In this document: positions 55,231 through 63,956 of the stretch, in pieces | Layout: each line of letters starts with the position of its first letter | Numbering within the stretch: position 1 is the stretch's first letter | Source of the DNA: Dyella_A sp051962475 | GTDB lineage: Bacteria; Pseudomonadota; Gammaproteobacteria; Xanthomonadales; Rhodanobacteraceae | NCBI RefSeq assembly: GCF_051962475.1 | Contig: NZ_JBQCCF010000036.1 | Location: 54,057-118,056, forward strand | Reading direction: 5' to 3' | DNA length: 64,000 nt | The notes under the pieces: generated by a model | What the model saw: only the letters and a program-made list of their open reading frames with translations | Told to the model about the DNA's origin: nothing | Database searches by the model: none | Program-made: the position numbers and the translations under genes

Positions 55231-57897
55231 ATGCGTCGACTGCCCTCCTCTCCCGGCATCCGCTGCTGCGCCTGCGCCCTGGCCCTGCTCCTGCACGGCC
55301 TGGTGGCCAACGCAGGCGACGCGATGCCTCGAACCGTGCTGCTGGACCGGGGCTGGGCGTTCCGGCTGGCTCCCGACGCCGCAGCCGCCCGTGCGCATCC
55401 CGCGGCCGCCGCGTGGCAGCCGGCCCAGGTTCCCGGCAGCGTCCAATCCAGCCTGCTTGCGCTGGGGCAGTTGCCCGATCCGGACTGGCGCGACAACGAG
55501 GCGAAGGTGCAGTGGGCCGGGCTGGCCGACTGGCAATACCGCCTTCGCTTCAGCGCCGATGCCGCGCTGCTGCGCCAGCGCCATCTCGACCTCGTGTTCG
55601 ATGGGCTGGACACCCTGGCCGAGGTCACGCTCGACGGCCGGCCAGTGCTGCACGCCGACAACATGTTCCGCCGCTGGCGCGTGCCGCTCGACGGTGTGCT
55701 GAGCGCAGGCGAACACGTGCTGCAGGTGACCTTCCATTCGCCGATCACCCGCTTGCAGCCATGGCTGGCGAAGCAGCCCTACGCCTTGCCGGGCGAGTTC
55801 GATTCCGCGTTCGGCGAAGAGCCGCCCGGTCGCCAGGTGGCGAACTATGTGCGCAAGGCGGCCTACCAGTTCGGCTGGGACTGGGGGCCGCGCATCGTCA
55901 CCCAGGGCATCTGGCAGGACGCGCGGCTGGAGGCCTGGAGCGGCTGGCGCCTGGAGGATGTCCACGTAGCGCAGACCCACGTCGACGCCGACCGCGCGCA
56001 GTTGCAGGCCAGCTTCACCGTGCGCGCCGATGCGGCGGGGCCGGCCCGACTCGCCGTTCACTGGCGCGCACCGGACGGCCGCGAAGGCACGGCCGCGCGC
56101 GAGGTGCAGCTCGTCGCCGGATCGCAACAGATCGACTTGCCGCTGACTATCGACCATCCGCAGCGCTGGTGGCCGGCTGGCTATGGCGCGCCGAACTTGT
56201 ACGAGGTATCGGCCGAGATCGCCGTCGGCAGTCGCGTAGTGGCCCAGACGAAGCGCGAGATCGGCTTGCGCTCGATCGAACTGCGCCGCACCCCCGACCG
56301 CTGGGGCCACAGCTTCGCCTTCGTCGTCAACGGCGTCCCCGTGTTCGCCAAGGGCGCCAACCTGGTGCCGTTCGACGCGCTGCTCTCGCGCACTACCGTG
56401 GAACGCATGCGCCGCCTGTTGGACGACACGCGCGAAGCGCACATGAACATGCTGCGCGTGTGGGGCGGCGGCACGTACCTGCCCGATGCGTTCTACGCCA
56501 TGGCCGACCGCCGCGGCCTGATGGTCTGGCAGGACTTCATGTTCGGCGGCGCGATCCCGCCCCCGGACGCGGCGTTCCGCGCCAACGTGAAGCAGGAGGC
56601 GATCGAACAGGTGACGCGGCTGCGCGACCATCCCTCGATCGTGCTGTGGTCGGGCAACAACGAGGTGCAGACCAGCTGGGAGAGCTGGGGTGACAGGCAG
56701 GATTTTCGCAAGCGCATCGGCGCCGCCGCGAGTGCGCGCATCGAACAAGGCATGCACGCGCTGTTCGACGACACCCTCCGCGAAGTCGCCTCACAGCTCG
56801 ATCCCGACGTGCCGTACTGGCCGGGCTCGCCGGAAAGCGAAGGCGGTGCGCCGGCCAACAGCCCGGACAGCGGCGACGCCCACGTCTGGGACGTGTGGGG
56901 CGGTTCGGCGCCGGTGGAGGATTACCTCAAGAGCACGCCGCGCTTCCAGTCGGAATTCGGCCTGCAGTCGCTGCCGGTGATGGCGACGATCCATACGTTC
57001 GCCGCGCCGCAGGACCTGGCGATCGATTCGCCGGTGCTGCGCGCGCACCAGAAATTCGATCACGGCAACGGTAACCAGCGCCTGCTGCTGTACGTGCGCC
57101 GTGGCTACGGCGAGCCGAAGGATTTCGCATCGTTCGCCTACCTCAGCCAGGTGATGCAGGCCGACGGCATCGAGCTGGCGGTGGACCATCTGCGTAGCAC
57201 GCGGCCGCGCAGCATGGGCGCGCTGTATTGGCAGCTCAACGACGTGTGGCCGGGGGCGTCGTGGTCGAGCATCGACGTGGATGGGCGCTGGAAGGCGCTG
57301 CAGTTCCGCGCGCGGCAGTTCTACGCGCCGGTGCGAGTGGTGCCGCTGCGCCAGCACGGTCGCACCGCGGTGTTCCTGGTATCCGACCGTACTGAGCCGC
57401 TGGCCGCGCAACTGCGCATGCGGGTGATCGGCATGGACGGGACGGTGGTTGCGGACACTACGCGTGCGGTGACGCTGCCGCCGCTGGCCAGCACCCGTGT
57501 TGACGACCTTGCCGATGCCGCGCTGCTGCGCGGCGCCAACCCGCACCGCACGCTGGCGGTGTTCGAGCTGATCGCAGACGGCCAGACCCTCTCGCGGCAT
57601 CTGCTGTATTTCGACCGCGCGGCGGCGCTCACGCTGCCATCGCCAGATATCCATGTCTCGTTGCAACGCGATGCTCACGGCCTCACGGTCGAGCTCGAGG
57701 CGAAGCAATTCGCGCGTGCCGTGTGGATAGACTTCGGCGACCGCGACGCGACGCTGTCGGACAACGGCATCGACCTGCTGCCCGGCGAACCGGTGCGCGT
57801 GCAGGTGCAGTCGCGCGAAGCGCTCGACACCTTGCGACGGGCGATGCATCTACGCTCCCTGGTCGACGCGACCACCTCACCCGGACCCACCCCATGA
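55231..57897 (+). CDS. GH2 exo-beta-mannosidase
   Basis: 888 aa with a signal peptide (CACALALLLHGLVANAGDA). GH2 jelly-roll about 25-200, immunoglobulin-like domain about 210-310, TIM barrel about 320-640, C-terminal beta domains. General acid/base Glu478 in VLWSGNNE and nucleophile Glu575 in FQSEFGLQSLP; the WGGGTYLPDAFY and WDWGPRI segments are typical of beta-mannosidases. It should remove the beta-1,4-mannose left on the chitobiose core after alpha-mannose removal. Start ATG 55231 is preferred to GTG 55207. Its stop overlaps the GH125 start by 4 bp. Confidence 0.92.
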   Translation: MRRLPSSPGIRCCACALALLLHGLVANAGDAMPRTVLLDRGWAFRLAPDAAAARAHPAAAAWQPAQVPGSVQSSLLALGQLPDPDWRDNEAKVQWAGLADWQYRLRFSADAALLRQRHLDLVFDGLDTLAEVTLDGRPVLHADNMFRRWRVPLDGVLSAGEHVLQVTFHSPITRLQPWLAKQPYALPGEFDSAFGEEPPGRQVANYVRKAAYQFGWDWGPRIVTQGIWQDARLEAWSGWRLEDVHVAQTHVDADRAQLQASFTVRADAAGPARLAVHWRAPDGREGTAAREVQLVAGSQQIDLPLTIDHPQRWWPAGYGAPNLYEVSAEIAVGSRVVAQTKREIGLRSIELRRTPDRWGHSFAFVVNGVPVFAKGANLVPFDALLSRTTVERMRRLLDDTREAHMNMLRVWGGGTYLPDAFYAMADRRGLMVWQDFMFGGAIPPPDAAFRANVKQEAIEQVTRLRDHPSIVLWSGNNEVQTSWESWGDRQDFRKRIGAAASARIEQGMHALFDDTLREVASQLDPDVPYWPGSPESEGGAPANSPDSGDAHVWDVWGGSAPVEDYLKSTPRFQSEFGLQSLPVMATIHTFAAPQDLAIDSPVLRAHQKFDHGNGNQRLLLYVRRGYGEPKDFASFAYLSQVMQADGIELAVDHLRSTRPRSMGALYWQLNDVWPGASWSSIDVDGRWKALQFRARQFYAPVRVVPLRQHGRTAVFLVSDRTEPLAAQLRMRVIGMDGTVVADTTRAVTLPPLASTRVDDLADAALLRGANPHRTLAVFELIADGQTLSRHLLYFDRAAALTLPSPDIHVSLQRDAHGLTVELEAKQFARAVWIDFGDRDATLSDNGIDLLPGEPVRVQVQSREALDTLRRAMHLRSLVDATTSPGPTP

Positions 57898-59336
57898 CGA
57901 TTACCCGCCGCACCCTGCTCAAGCTCGCCGGCAGCGCGGCGGGCGCACTGGCCGCGGGCATCGGCTTCGCCCGTGCCGACGATGCCGCCAGGCAGCGGTA
58001 CCTCAGCCAGCGCCCGCCACCGGCCAAACGCCTGTTCACCAGCGCCGCAGTGGAGCGGCAGCTGGCGCAGACCGTGTCGGTCATCGGCGATCCGGAGCTG
58101 GCCTGGCTGTTCACCAACTGCTACCCGAACACGCTGGACACCACGGTGCACCTGGACACGCTGGACGGCTGCCCGGATGCCTTCATCGTCACCGGCGATA
58201 TCGACGCGATGTGGCTGCGCGATTCCGCCGCCCAGGTGTGGCCCTACCTGCCGCTGGTGCGCGAGGACGCGGCGCTGCAGCGGCTCTACCGCGGCCTGAT
58301 CCACCGCCAGGCACGCTGCATCACCATCGACCCCTACGCCAACGCCTTCCTGCCCGATCCGCGCAGCCGTGCCGCGCTGAGCTGGGCGTTGCACGACGAC
58401 ACCGACATGCGCCCCGGCGTGGCCGAGCGCAAATGGGAGATCGACTCGCTGTGCTGGCCGATCCGCCTGTCCCACGGCTACTGGCAGGCCAGCGGCGACA
58501 GCGCGCCGTTCGACGACGACTGGCGCGCGGCCATGCGCCGCGTGCTCGCCACCTTCCGTGTGCAGCAGCGCAAGGAGGGGCGCGGGCCGTACCGTTTCCA
58601 GCGCCTGTCGGAGAACGCGGCGGAGAATCCGCCGCTCGGCGGCTACGGCAACCCGGCGCGGCCGGTGGGCTTGATCCACTCGATGTTCCGGCCCTCGGAC
58701 GATGCCTGCCTGTATCCGCTGTCGGTGCCGTCCAATTTCTTTGCCGTGACCTCGCTGCGCCAGCTGGCGACGATGAGCGAGGCGATCCACCGCGACAGCC
58801 CCTTCGCTGTCGACTGCCGCGCGCTGGCCGACGAGGTGGAACAGGCGCTGCATCGCTATGCGCCGATGGCCGGCGATGGCGGCGAAATGTGGGCCTACGA
58901 GGTGGACGGTTTCGGCAACCAGTTGTTCATGGACGACGCGAATTCGCCCAGCCTGTCCAGCCTTGCCTACCTCGGCGCCTGCCCGCGCGAGGATGCGCGC
59001 TACCGGCGCACCCGCGCGCAGGCCTGGAGCGCGCGCAATCCGTACTTCTTCAGCGGCCGTGCCGCGAGCGGCATCGGCGGACCGCACCAGGGCCTGCGCA
59101 TGATCTGGCCGATGTCGATCACCATGCGCGCGTTGACCAGCGACAGCGATGCCGAGATCGCCCAGTGCCTGCGCTGGCTCAAGGCCACCCACGCCGGCAC
59201 CGGCTTCATGCACGAGGCCTTCGACCAGGACGACCCGGCCAAGTACACCCGACGCTGGTTCGCCTGGGCCAACAGCCTGTTCGGTGAGCTGATCGTCGCA
59301 CTGGCCGCCCATCGTCCGCACCTGCTGAAGCCCTGA
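57894..59336 (+). CDS. GH125 exo-alpha-1,6-mannosidase (Tat-exported)
   Basis: 480 aa. Twin-arginine signal TRRTLLK followed by a hydrophobic stretch (about 5-28). The (alpha/alpha)6 barrel has the GH125 blocks VTGDIDAMWLRDSAAQVWPY, FLPDPRSRAALSW, RKWEIDSLCWPIRLS and GTGFMHEAF. By family alignment Asp184 is the expected general acid and Glu441 the base of this inverting enzyme, which removes non-reducing alpha-1,6-mannose. Translationally coupled to the GH2 gene (ATGA overlap) and 35 bp before the GH92 gene. Confidence 0.92.
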   Translation: MTITRRTLLKLAGSAAGALAAGIGFARADDAARQRYLSQRPPPAKRLFTSAAVERQLAQTVSVIGDPELAWLFTNCYPNTLDTTVHLDTLDGCPDAFIVTGDIDAMWLRDSAAQVWPYLPLVREDAALQRLYRGLIHRQARCITIDPYANAFLPDPRSRAALSWALHDDTDMRPGVAERKWEIDSLCWPIRLSHGYWQASGDSAPFDDDWRAAMRRVLATFRVQQRKEGRGPYRFQRLSENAAENPPLGGYGNPARPVGLIHSMFRPSDDACLYPLSVPSNFFAVTSLRQLATMSEAIHRDSPFAVDCRALADEVEQALHRYAPMAGDGGEMWAYEVDGFGNQLFMDDANSPSLSSLAYLGACPREDARYRRTRAQAWSARNPYFFSGRAASGIGGPHQGLRMIWPMSITMRALTSDSDAEIAQCLRWLKATHAGTGFMHEAFDQDDPAKYTRRWFAWANSLFGELIVALAAHRPHLLKP

Positions 59337-59371
59337 TCCCGCTCCCCGAACGTATCGACAGAGAGAACGCC

Positions 59372-61804
59372 ATGGTTACCCGTCGCCGCTTCCTGCAAGG
59401 TTCCGCCGCCGCCCTCACCCTGCTGGGCACGCGCCTGGCACCGGCCTCGCCGCTCGCCGCCGCGCTGTCCGCCGCCCGCCAGCGGGAGCCGGCCGACGGC
59501 TCCCTCACGGGCGGACTGGCGCGCTACGTGGACGTATTCATCGGCACCGGCGGCCACGGCCACACCTTCCCTGGCGCCACCCGGCCGTTCGGCATGGTGC
59601 AGCTCAGCCCCGACACCCACGACCAGGGCTGGGACGCCTGCTCGGGCTACCACCAGGGCGATGGCTCGATCATGGGCTTCTCGCACACGCACCTGAGCGG
59701 TACCGGCGCCAGCGACATGCTCGACGTGCTGGTGATGCCGGCGCAGGGACCGGTGCGGCTCGACCCGGGCGCGCGCGGCCGGCCCGAGGTGAATTACCGC
59801 TCGCAGTTCGACGGCATGCCGCCGAAGGGTGTGCAGCAACCGCCGGTCGACGCGACGATCACACCGGGACCGGGCTATCGCTCGCGCTACGATCGCGCCA
59901 GCGAGCAGGCGCGGCCGGGCTACTACCGGGTGCATCTCACCGACCACGACATCCTCGCCGAACTCACCGCCACCGCGCGCACCGGCCTGCATCGCTACAC
60001 CTTCCATGGCGCGGGCGCGGGCCATCTGCTGGTCGATCTCGCGCACGGCTTCCACGACGGCGACGAGCCGGCCAAAGTCTCCGATGCGCTGCTGCGGGTG
60101 GTCGGCAACGACACTCTGGTCGGCAGCCGCCACGTGCACCAGTGGGCGAACGGTCGACAGATGCATTTCGCCATGAAGCTCTCGCGCCCGTTCACGCACG
60201 CCACGCTGTACCGCGAGGACGCCGCGCTGGGCGACGCCAGCGAAGCGCGCGGCGATCACCTGAAGGCCGCACTGCACATCGACGACATCGCCAGTGCACC
60301 ACTGCTGGTGAAGGTGGGCCTGTCCGGCGTGGACATCGACGGCGCGCTGCGCAACCTGGAAGCCGAGTCACCGGGCTGGGACTTCGACGCCACCCGCGAC
60401 GCCGCGCTGGCCGAATGGGAGCACGAGCTGGGCCGCATCCACATCGACACCGGCTCCGATGCGACGCGGCGCACCTTCTACACCGCGCTCTACCACACCA
60501 TGTTGGCGCCCACGCTGTTCAGCGACGTCGACGGCCGCTACCGCGGCATGGATCTGGCCGTGCACACGCTGCCGTCGGGGTCGCACAACTACAGCACCTA
60601 TTCGCTGTGGGACACCTATCGCGCGCTGCATCCCCTACTCACCCTGGTGCAGCCCGAGCGCGTGCCCGACCTCGTCAACGGCCTGATCCGCATGGCCGCC
60701 GAGAGCCCGGACGGCCCGCCGGTATGGCCGCTGCAAGGCGTGGAGACCGCCTGCATGATCGGCTACCACTCGGCCTCGGTCGTGGCCGAGGCGATCACCA
60801 AGGGCTTCGACGGCATCGACGTCGCCAAGGCCTGGCCGCTGTTCCGCAAGCGCGCGATGGACGACGATTACCGCGGTCTGCCGTACTACCGCAAGCTCGG
60901 TTACATCCCCAGCGACAAAGACTGGGAGGCGGTGAGCAAGACGCTGGAATACACGTACGACGACTGGGCCGTGGCGCATATCGCCGATGCCGCCGGCGCG
61001 CACGACGATGCGAAGGCGCTGCGCGAGCGTTCGCGCAACTACGCGCACGTGTTCGACGCCAAGCTCGGCTTCGTGCGCCCGCGCGGCGAGAACGGTCAGT
61101 GGCTCGAGCCGTTCGATCCGCGCGCGGTGGGCCACAGCTCGCGCTGGCGCGACTTCACCGAATCCAACGCGTGGCAGGCCACCTTCCTCAACCAGCACGA
61201 CCTGCATCACTACATCGGCATGTTCGGCGGCGACGCGGCGTTCGAGCGCAAGCTCGATGCGCTGTTCACCACCGACTCCACCCAGGTCGGCGACACCCCG
61301 CCGGACGTCGCCGGACTCGTCGGCCAGTACGCCCACGGCAACGAGCCCAGCCATCACGTGGCCTACCTCTATGCCTACACCGGCGCGCATCACAAGACCC
61401 AGGCGCGCGTGCGCATGCTGCTGCAGACGATGTACGCCGACCAGCCCGACGGCCTGGCCGGCAACGAGGACTGCGGCCAGATGAGCGCCTGGTACGTGCT
61501 CGGCGCACTGGGCCTGTACGCGGTCGACCCGGTCAGCACGAACTACGTGTTCGGCAGCCCGCTGCTGGACCGCGCCGAACTCGCGCTCGGCGGCAATCGC
61601 ACGCTGGTGATCGAAACCATCGGCAATAGCACCGACACGCCGTACATCCAGTCGGTGACCTGGAACGGCCAGCCGTGGACCCGGAGCTGGATCAGCCACG
61701 TCGAGCTGGCCAAGGGCGGCACACTCGCCTTCACCATGGGCCGCACGCCGAACCCTGCGTTCGGGCGCGACGCGAAGGATCGGCCGCCGTCGATGCAGGT
61801 GTGA
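59372..61804 (+). CDS. GH92 exo-alpha-mannosidase (Tat-exported)
   Basis: 810 aa. Twin-arginine signal TRRRFLQ plus hydrophobic segment. GH92 hallmarks: IGTGGHGHTFPGATRPFGM, GFSHTHLSGTG, LWDTYRALHPLL, YAHGNEPSHHVAYLYAYTG and GNEDCGQMSAWYVLGALG. Compared with the GH92 at 24880-27174 it has an insertion near residues 130-170 (RPEVNYRSQF...QQPPVDATIT) and NEDCG instead of NDDLG, so its linkage preference may differ. GAGAGA precedes the ATG. Last gene of GH2-GH125-GH92; a hairpin without T-run follows. Confidence 0.92.
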   Translation: MVTRRRFLQGSAAALTLLGTRLAPASPLAAALSAARQREPADGSLTGGLARYVDVFIGTGGHGHTFPGATRPFGMVQLSPDTHDQGWDACSGYHQGDGSIMGFSHTHLSGTGASDMLDVLVMPAQGPVRLDPGARGRPEVNYRSQFDGMPPKGVQQPPVDATITPGPGYRSRYDRASEQARPGYYRVHLTDHDILAELTATARTGLHRYTFHGAGAGHLLVDLAHGFHDGDEPAKVSDALLRVVGNDTLVGSRHVHQWANGRQMHFAMKLSRPFTHATLYREDAALGDASEARGDHLKAALHIDDIASAPLLVKVGLSGVDIDGALRNLEAESPGWDFDATRDAALAEWEHELGRIHIDTGSDATRRTFYTALYHTMLAPTLFSDVDGRYRGMDLAVHTLPSGSHNYSTYSLWDTYRALHPLLTLVQPERVPDLVNGLIRMAAESPDGPPVWPLQGVETACMIGYHSASVVAEAITKGFDGIDVAKAWPLFRKRAMDDDYRGLPYYRKLGYIPSDKDWEAVSKTLEYTYDDWAVAHIADAAGAHDDAKALRERSRNYAHVFDAKLGFVRPRGENGQWLEPFDPRAVGHSSRWRDFTESNAWQATFLNQHDLHHYIGMFGGDAAFERKLDALFTTDSTQVGDTPPDVAGLVGQYAHGNEPSHHVAYLYAYTGAHHKTQARVRMLLQTMYADQPDGLAGNEDCGQMSAWYVLGALGLYAVDPVSTNYVFGSPLLDRAELALGGNRTLVIETIGNSTDTPYIQSVTWNGQPWTRSWISHVELAKGGTLAFTMGRTPNPAFGRDAKDRPPSMQV

Positions 61805-61819
61805 GTCCCCATCCAGATG

Positions 61820-61845
61820 CGGCTGCGCCCGGCGTGGCGCAGCCG
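61820..61845. terminator. Hairpin between the GH92 gene and a convergent small gene
   Basis: A perfect 10-bp stem (CGGCTGCGCC ... GGCGCAGCCG) with a 6-nt loop in the 47-bp gap between two convergent stops. No T-run, so it may slow or end transcription only weakly. Confidence 0.35.
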
Positions 61846-61851
61846 ATCGAT

Positions 61852-62304
61852 CTACGGGTGCGACGTCGGGAGGGCGATGCTGGGGGGCGGCTGTTCGTCC
61901 CCGTCCTCCAGCGCACTTTGCAGCATCGCCTCGAAAGCGGTGTTTCTCGTAGCCAAGGGGTGTGCCTGCAGGTACTGCACATCCGCACGCAGGAGCGAGC
62001 AGGCGCTCTCCTGATCGACCGCATCGCGATTACTGCAGGAGGACTGCAGCACGGGCAGGTCCGCGCCCAACAGAAGCTGGACTCGCTGACGCAGCGCAGC
62101 CGAATCCCCCTGCGCCAACTGGCGGGCAAGACTCAGGTGCTCTTGCGCATCGATCAATGCGTGATGCGCCATGAACGCAGCCAGGATCCGCCCGCCGCTC
62201 CCGCTCATGAGGTAAAAGGCTCCGAGGCCGCCCACGACGACACCGAGCAGGACACCCGCCGTCACCAGCGACGCGACCCAGGCTCTCATCGACAGCTGCT
62301 GCAT
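61852..62304 (-). CDS. Small membrane protein of unknown function
   Basis: 150 aa. One membrane helix (about 10-33, LVTAGVLLGVVVGGLGAFYLM), then a short helical domain with a Cys pair (SSCSNRDAVDQESACSLL) and an acidic, proline-rich tail. AAGGAGG lies 8 nt before ATG 62304, a near-perfect ribosome site, which makes it a real gene despite no recognised family. The soluble part probably faces the periplasm given the cysteines (inference). Convergent with the mannosidase operon; the dienelactone hydrolase gene is 58 bp upstream. Confidence 0.7.
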   Translation of the reverse strand: MQQLSMRAWVASLVTAGVLLGVVVGGLGAFYLMSGSGGRILAAFMAHHALIDAQEHLSLARQLAQGDSAALRQRVQLLLGADLPVLQSSCSNRDAVDQESACSLLRADVQYLQAHPLATRNTAFEAMLQSALEDGDEQPPPSIALPTSHP

Positions 62305-62362
62305 CCTGCGTACCTCCTTCCCTTTGGCGGCTTGCCCGTTTGGCGCCGGGTGTCGCTCCGGA

Positions 62363-63151
62363 TCAGTCGGTGCCGGCGAAGGCGTGGTCCAGCCAGTCGT
62401 GCATCAACCGGTAGCTGCGGGCGGCGGCGCGGGCGTCGTACATGCAGCCGGGACTGTGCTGGTCGGTCTCGGTGAAGCAATGCACGGCGTGGCCGAGCAC
62501 GACGAACTGCCAGTCGGCGGGGCTGGCGCGCATCTCGTCCATGAAGGCCGGCGCGTCGGGCATGGTGCCCTTGTCGTCGGCGCCGTTCATCACCAGCACG
62601 CGTGCCTTGATCTGCTTGGCCAGCGCGGGATCGTCGGTGCTGAGGCCGCCGTGGAAAGAAACCACGGCCGCGACGTCCGCGCCACTGCGCGCCAGGTCGA
62701 GCACGGCGGTGCCGCCGAAGCAGAAGCCGATCGCGGCCAGGTGCTCAAGGTCGATCGGCGCGCCCTTGGCCTGCGCCTTGAGCTGGGCCAGGGCGGTGAT
62801 CATGCGCTGGCGCAGTAACGGTCGATTGCCATACAGCGGCTTGGTGGCCGCCTGGGCCTGATCGTTGTTGGCCGGCCGCACGCCTTCGCCATAGAGGTCG
62901 GTGACCAGGATCACGTACTGCTTGCCGGCGATCATCTCGGCTTTCTTCACGGCCATCGCATTCACGCCATACCAGTTCGGCACCATCACCAGGCCGGGGC
63001 GTTTGGCGGCTACCGCGTTGTCGTAGACCAGCACGCTGCGGAAGGTGGTGCCGTCCTTGGTCCAGGTAACGGTCTTGTGCACCATCGCCGCCTGGGCAGC
63101 GAACGAGCCGAGCGAAAGAATCAGCAGCGAAGCGAGACGAAGCAGGCGCAT
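62363..63151 (-). CDS. Exported dienelactone-hydrolase-family protein
   Basis: 262 aa from ATG 63151, with a signal peptide (LLILSLGSFAAQAAM). Alpha/beta-hydrolase of the dienelactone hydrolase family with nucleophile Cys144 in IGFCFGGTAVLD, acid Asp193 in NGADDKG and His224 in LGHAVHCFT. The Cys nucleophile is typical of the family. The physiological substrate is unknown; free-standing DLH-like proteins outside aromatic pathways are common. It starts 34 bp after the UbiH-type gene stop. Confidence 0.87.
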   Translation of the reverse strand: MRLLRLASLLILSLGSFAAQAAMVHKTVTWTKDGTTFRSVLVYDNAVAAKRPGLVMVPNWYGVNAMAVKKAEMIAGKQYVILVTDLYGEGVRPANNDQAQAATKPLYGNRPLLRQRMITALAQLKAQAKGAPIDLEHLAAIGFCFGGTAVLDLARSGADVAAVVSFHGGLSTDDPALAKQIKARVLVMNGADDKGTMPDAPAFMDEMRASPADWQFVVLGHAVHCFTETDQHSPGCMYDARAAARSYRLMHDWLDHAFAGTD

Positions 63152-63185
63152 GGCAGGTACTCCGGTGAGCTTGGCAGGGAGAAAA

Positions 63186-63956
63186 TCAACGTCCGGCGGC
63201 ATGGTCGCCAAGCCGTTGCTTGAGCGGAGTCAGGCGATCGAGCAGGCGCACGCCGAGGCCGCGCGCGGCAACCAGCGGCGGCGCCTGCCACGCGTAGATG
63301 CGCGCCAGGGCATCGAAGCCGAGCGCGTCCAGCGTGTCGGCGCTACGGCGGCGCCGCGCATAACGGCGCAGCACGTGCGGCGCAGCGATGTCGCGTCCTT
63401 GGGCGCGCGCGGTCACCAGCGTGTCACGCAGCTCGATCACGTCGCGCAGGCCGAGGTTCACGCCCTGCCCGGCCAACGGATGCACCGCGTGTGCCGCGTC
63501 GCCGAGCAGCACGAAGCGCTCGCCGTCATAGCGTTCGGCCAGCTTCAACTGCAGCGGGAACGCGGCTCGCGCGCCGGTACCGATAACCCGTCCCAGGCGA
63601 AAGTCGCTGGCCACGCCCACGGCGTCGCAGAACGCAGCCTCGTCCAGCGCCAGCACGCGCGCGGCTTCGTCTTCCGGCAGCGACCACACGATCGAGCAGC
63701 GCCCGTCGGCCAGCGGCAGCAGAGCCAGCGGACCGGTGGGCAGGAAGCGCTGCCAGGCTGTGTTTGCGTGGGGTCGTTCGGTGCGCACATGCGCCACCAC
63801 GCCGCGCTGGTGGTAGTCGCGTCCGCGCGTGCCGATGCCGGCCATCGCGCGCAGCGGCGAGGCCGCGCCGTCGGCCGCCACCAGCAAGCGCGCGGACACA
63901 CTGCCATCCGCGAGCTCGTCGTAGGAGCCCCGTAGGGAGAGAGGTATGTATGAAGA
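63186..63956 (-). CDS. UbiH-type FAD monooxygenase, C-terminal part (truncated)
   Basis: About 257 codons open to an in-frame TAA at 63957-63959. The visible part is the C-terminal two thirds of a UbiH/COQ6-family flavoprotein hydroxylase of ubiquinone synthesis: LLVAADGAASPLR, the second FAD motif FVLLGDAAHAVHPLAGQGVNLGLRDV, and a C-terminal helical region. The N-terminal FAD-binding GxGxxG part (roughly 140 residues) is missing. Going upstream, the sequence passes from GC-rich coding into AT-rich DNA near 63935. Whether this is a genuine truncation or a contig-end artefact cannot be decided here. Which hydroxylation step is involved is unclear. Confidence 0.8.
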   Translation of the reverse strand, partial: SSYIPLSLRGSYDELADGSVSARLLVAADGAASPLRAMAGIGTRGRDYHQRGVVAHVRTERPHANTAWQRFLPTGPLALLPLADGRCSIVWSLPEDEAARVLALDEAAFCDAVGVASDFRLGRVIGTGARAAFPLQLKLAERYDGERFVLLGDAAHAVHPLAGQGVNLGLRDVIELRDTLVTARAQGRDIAAPHVLRRYARRRRSADTLDALGFDALARIYAWQAPPLVAARGLGVRLLDRLTPLKQRLGDHAAGR

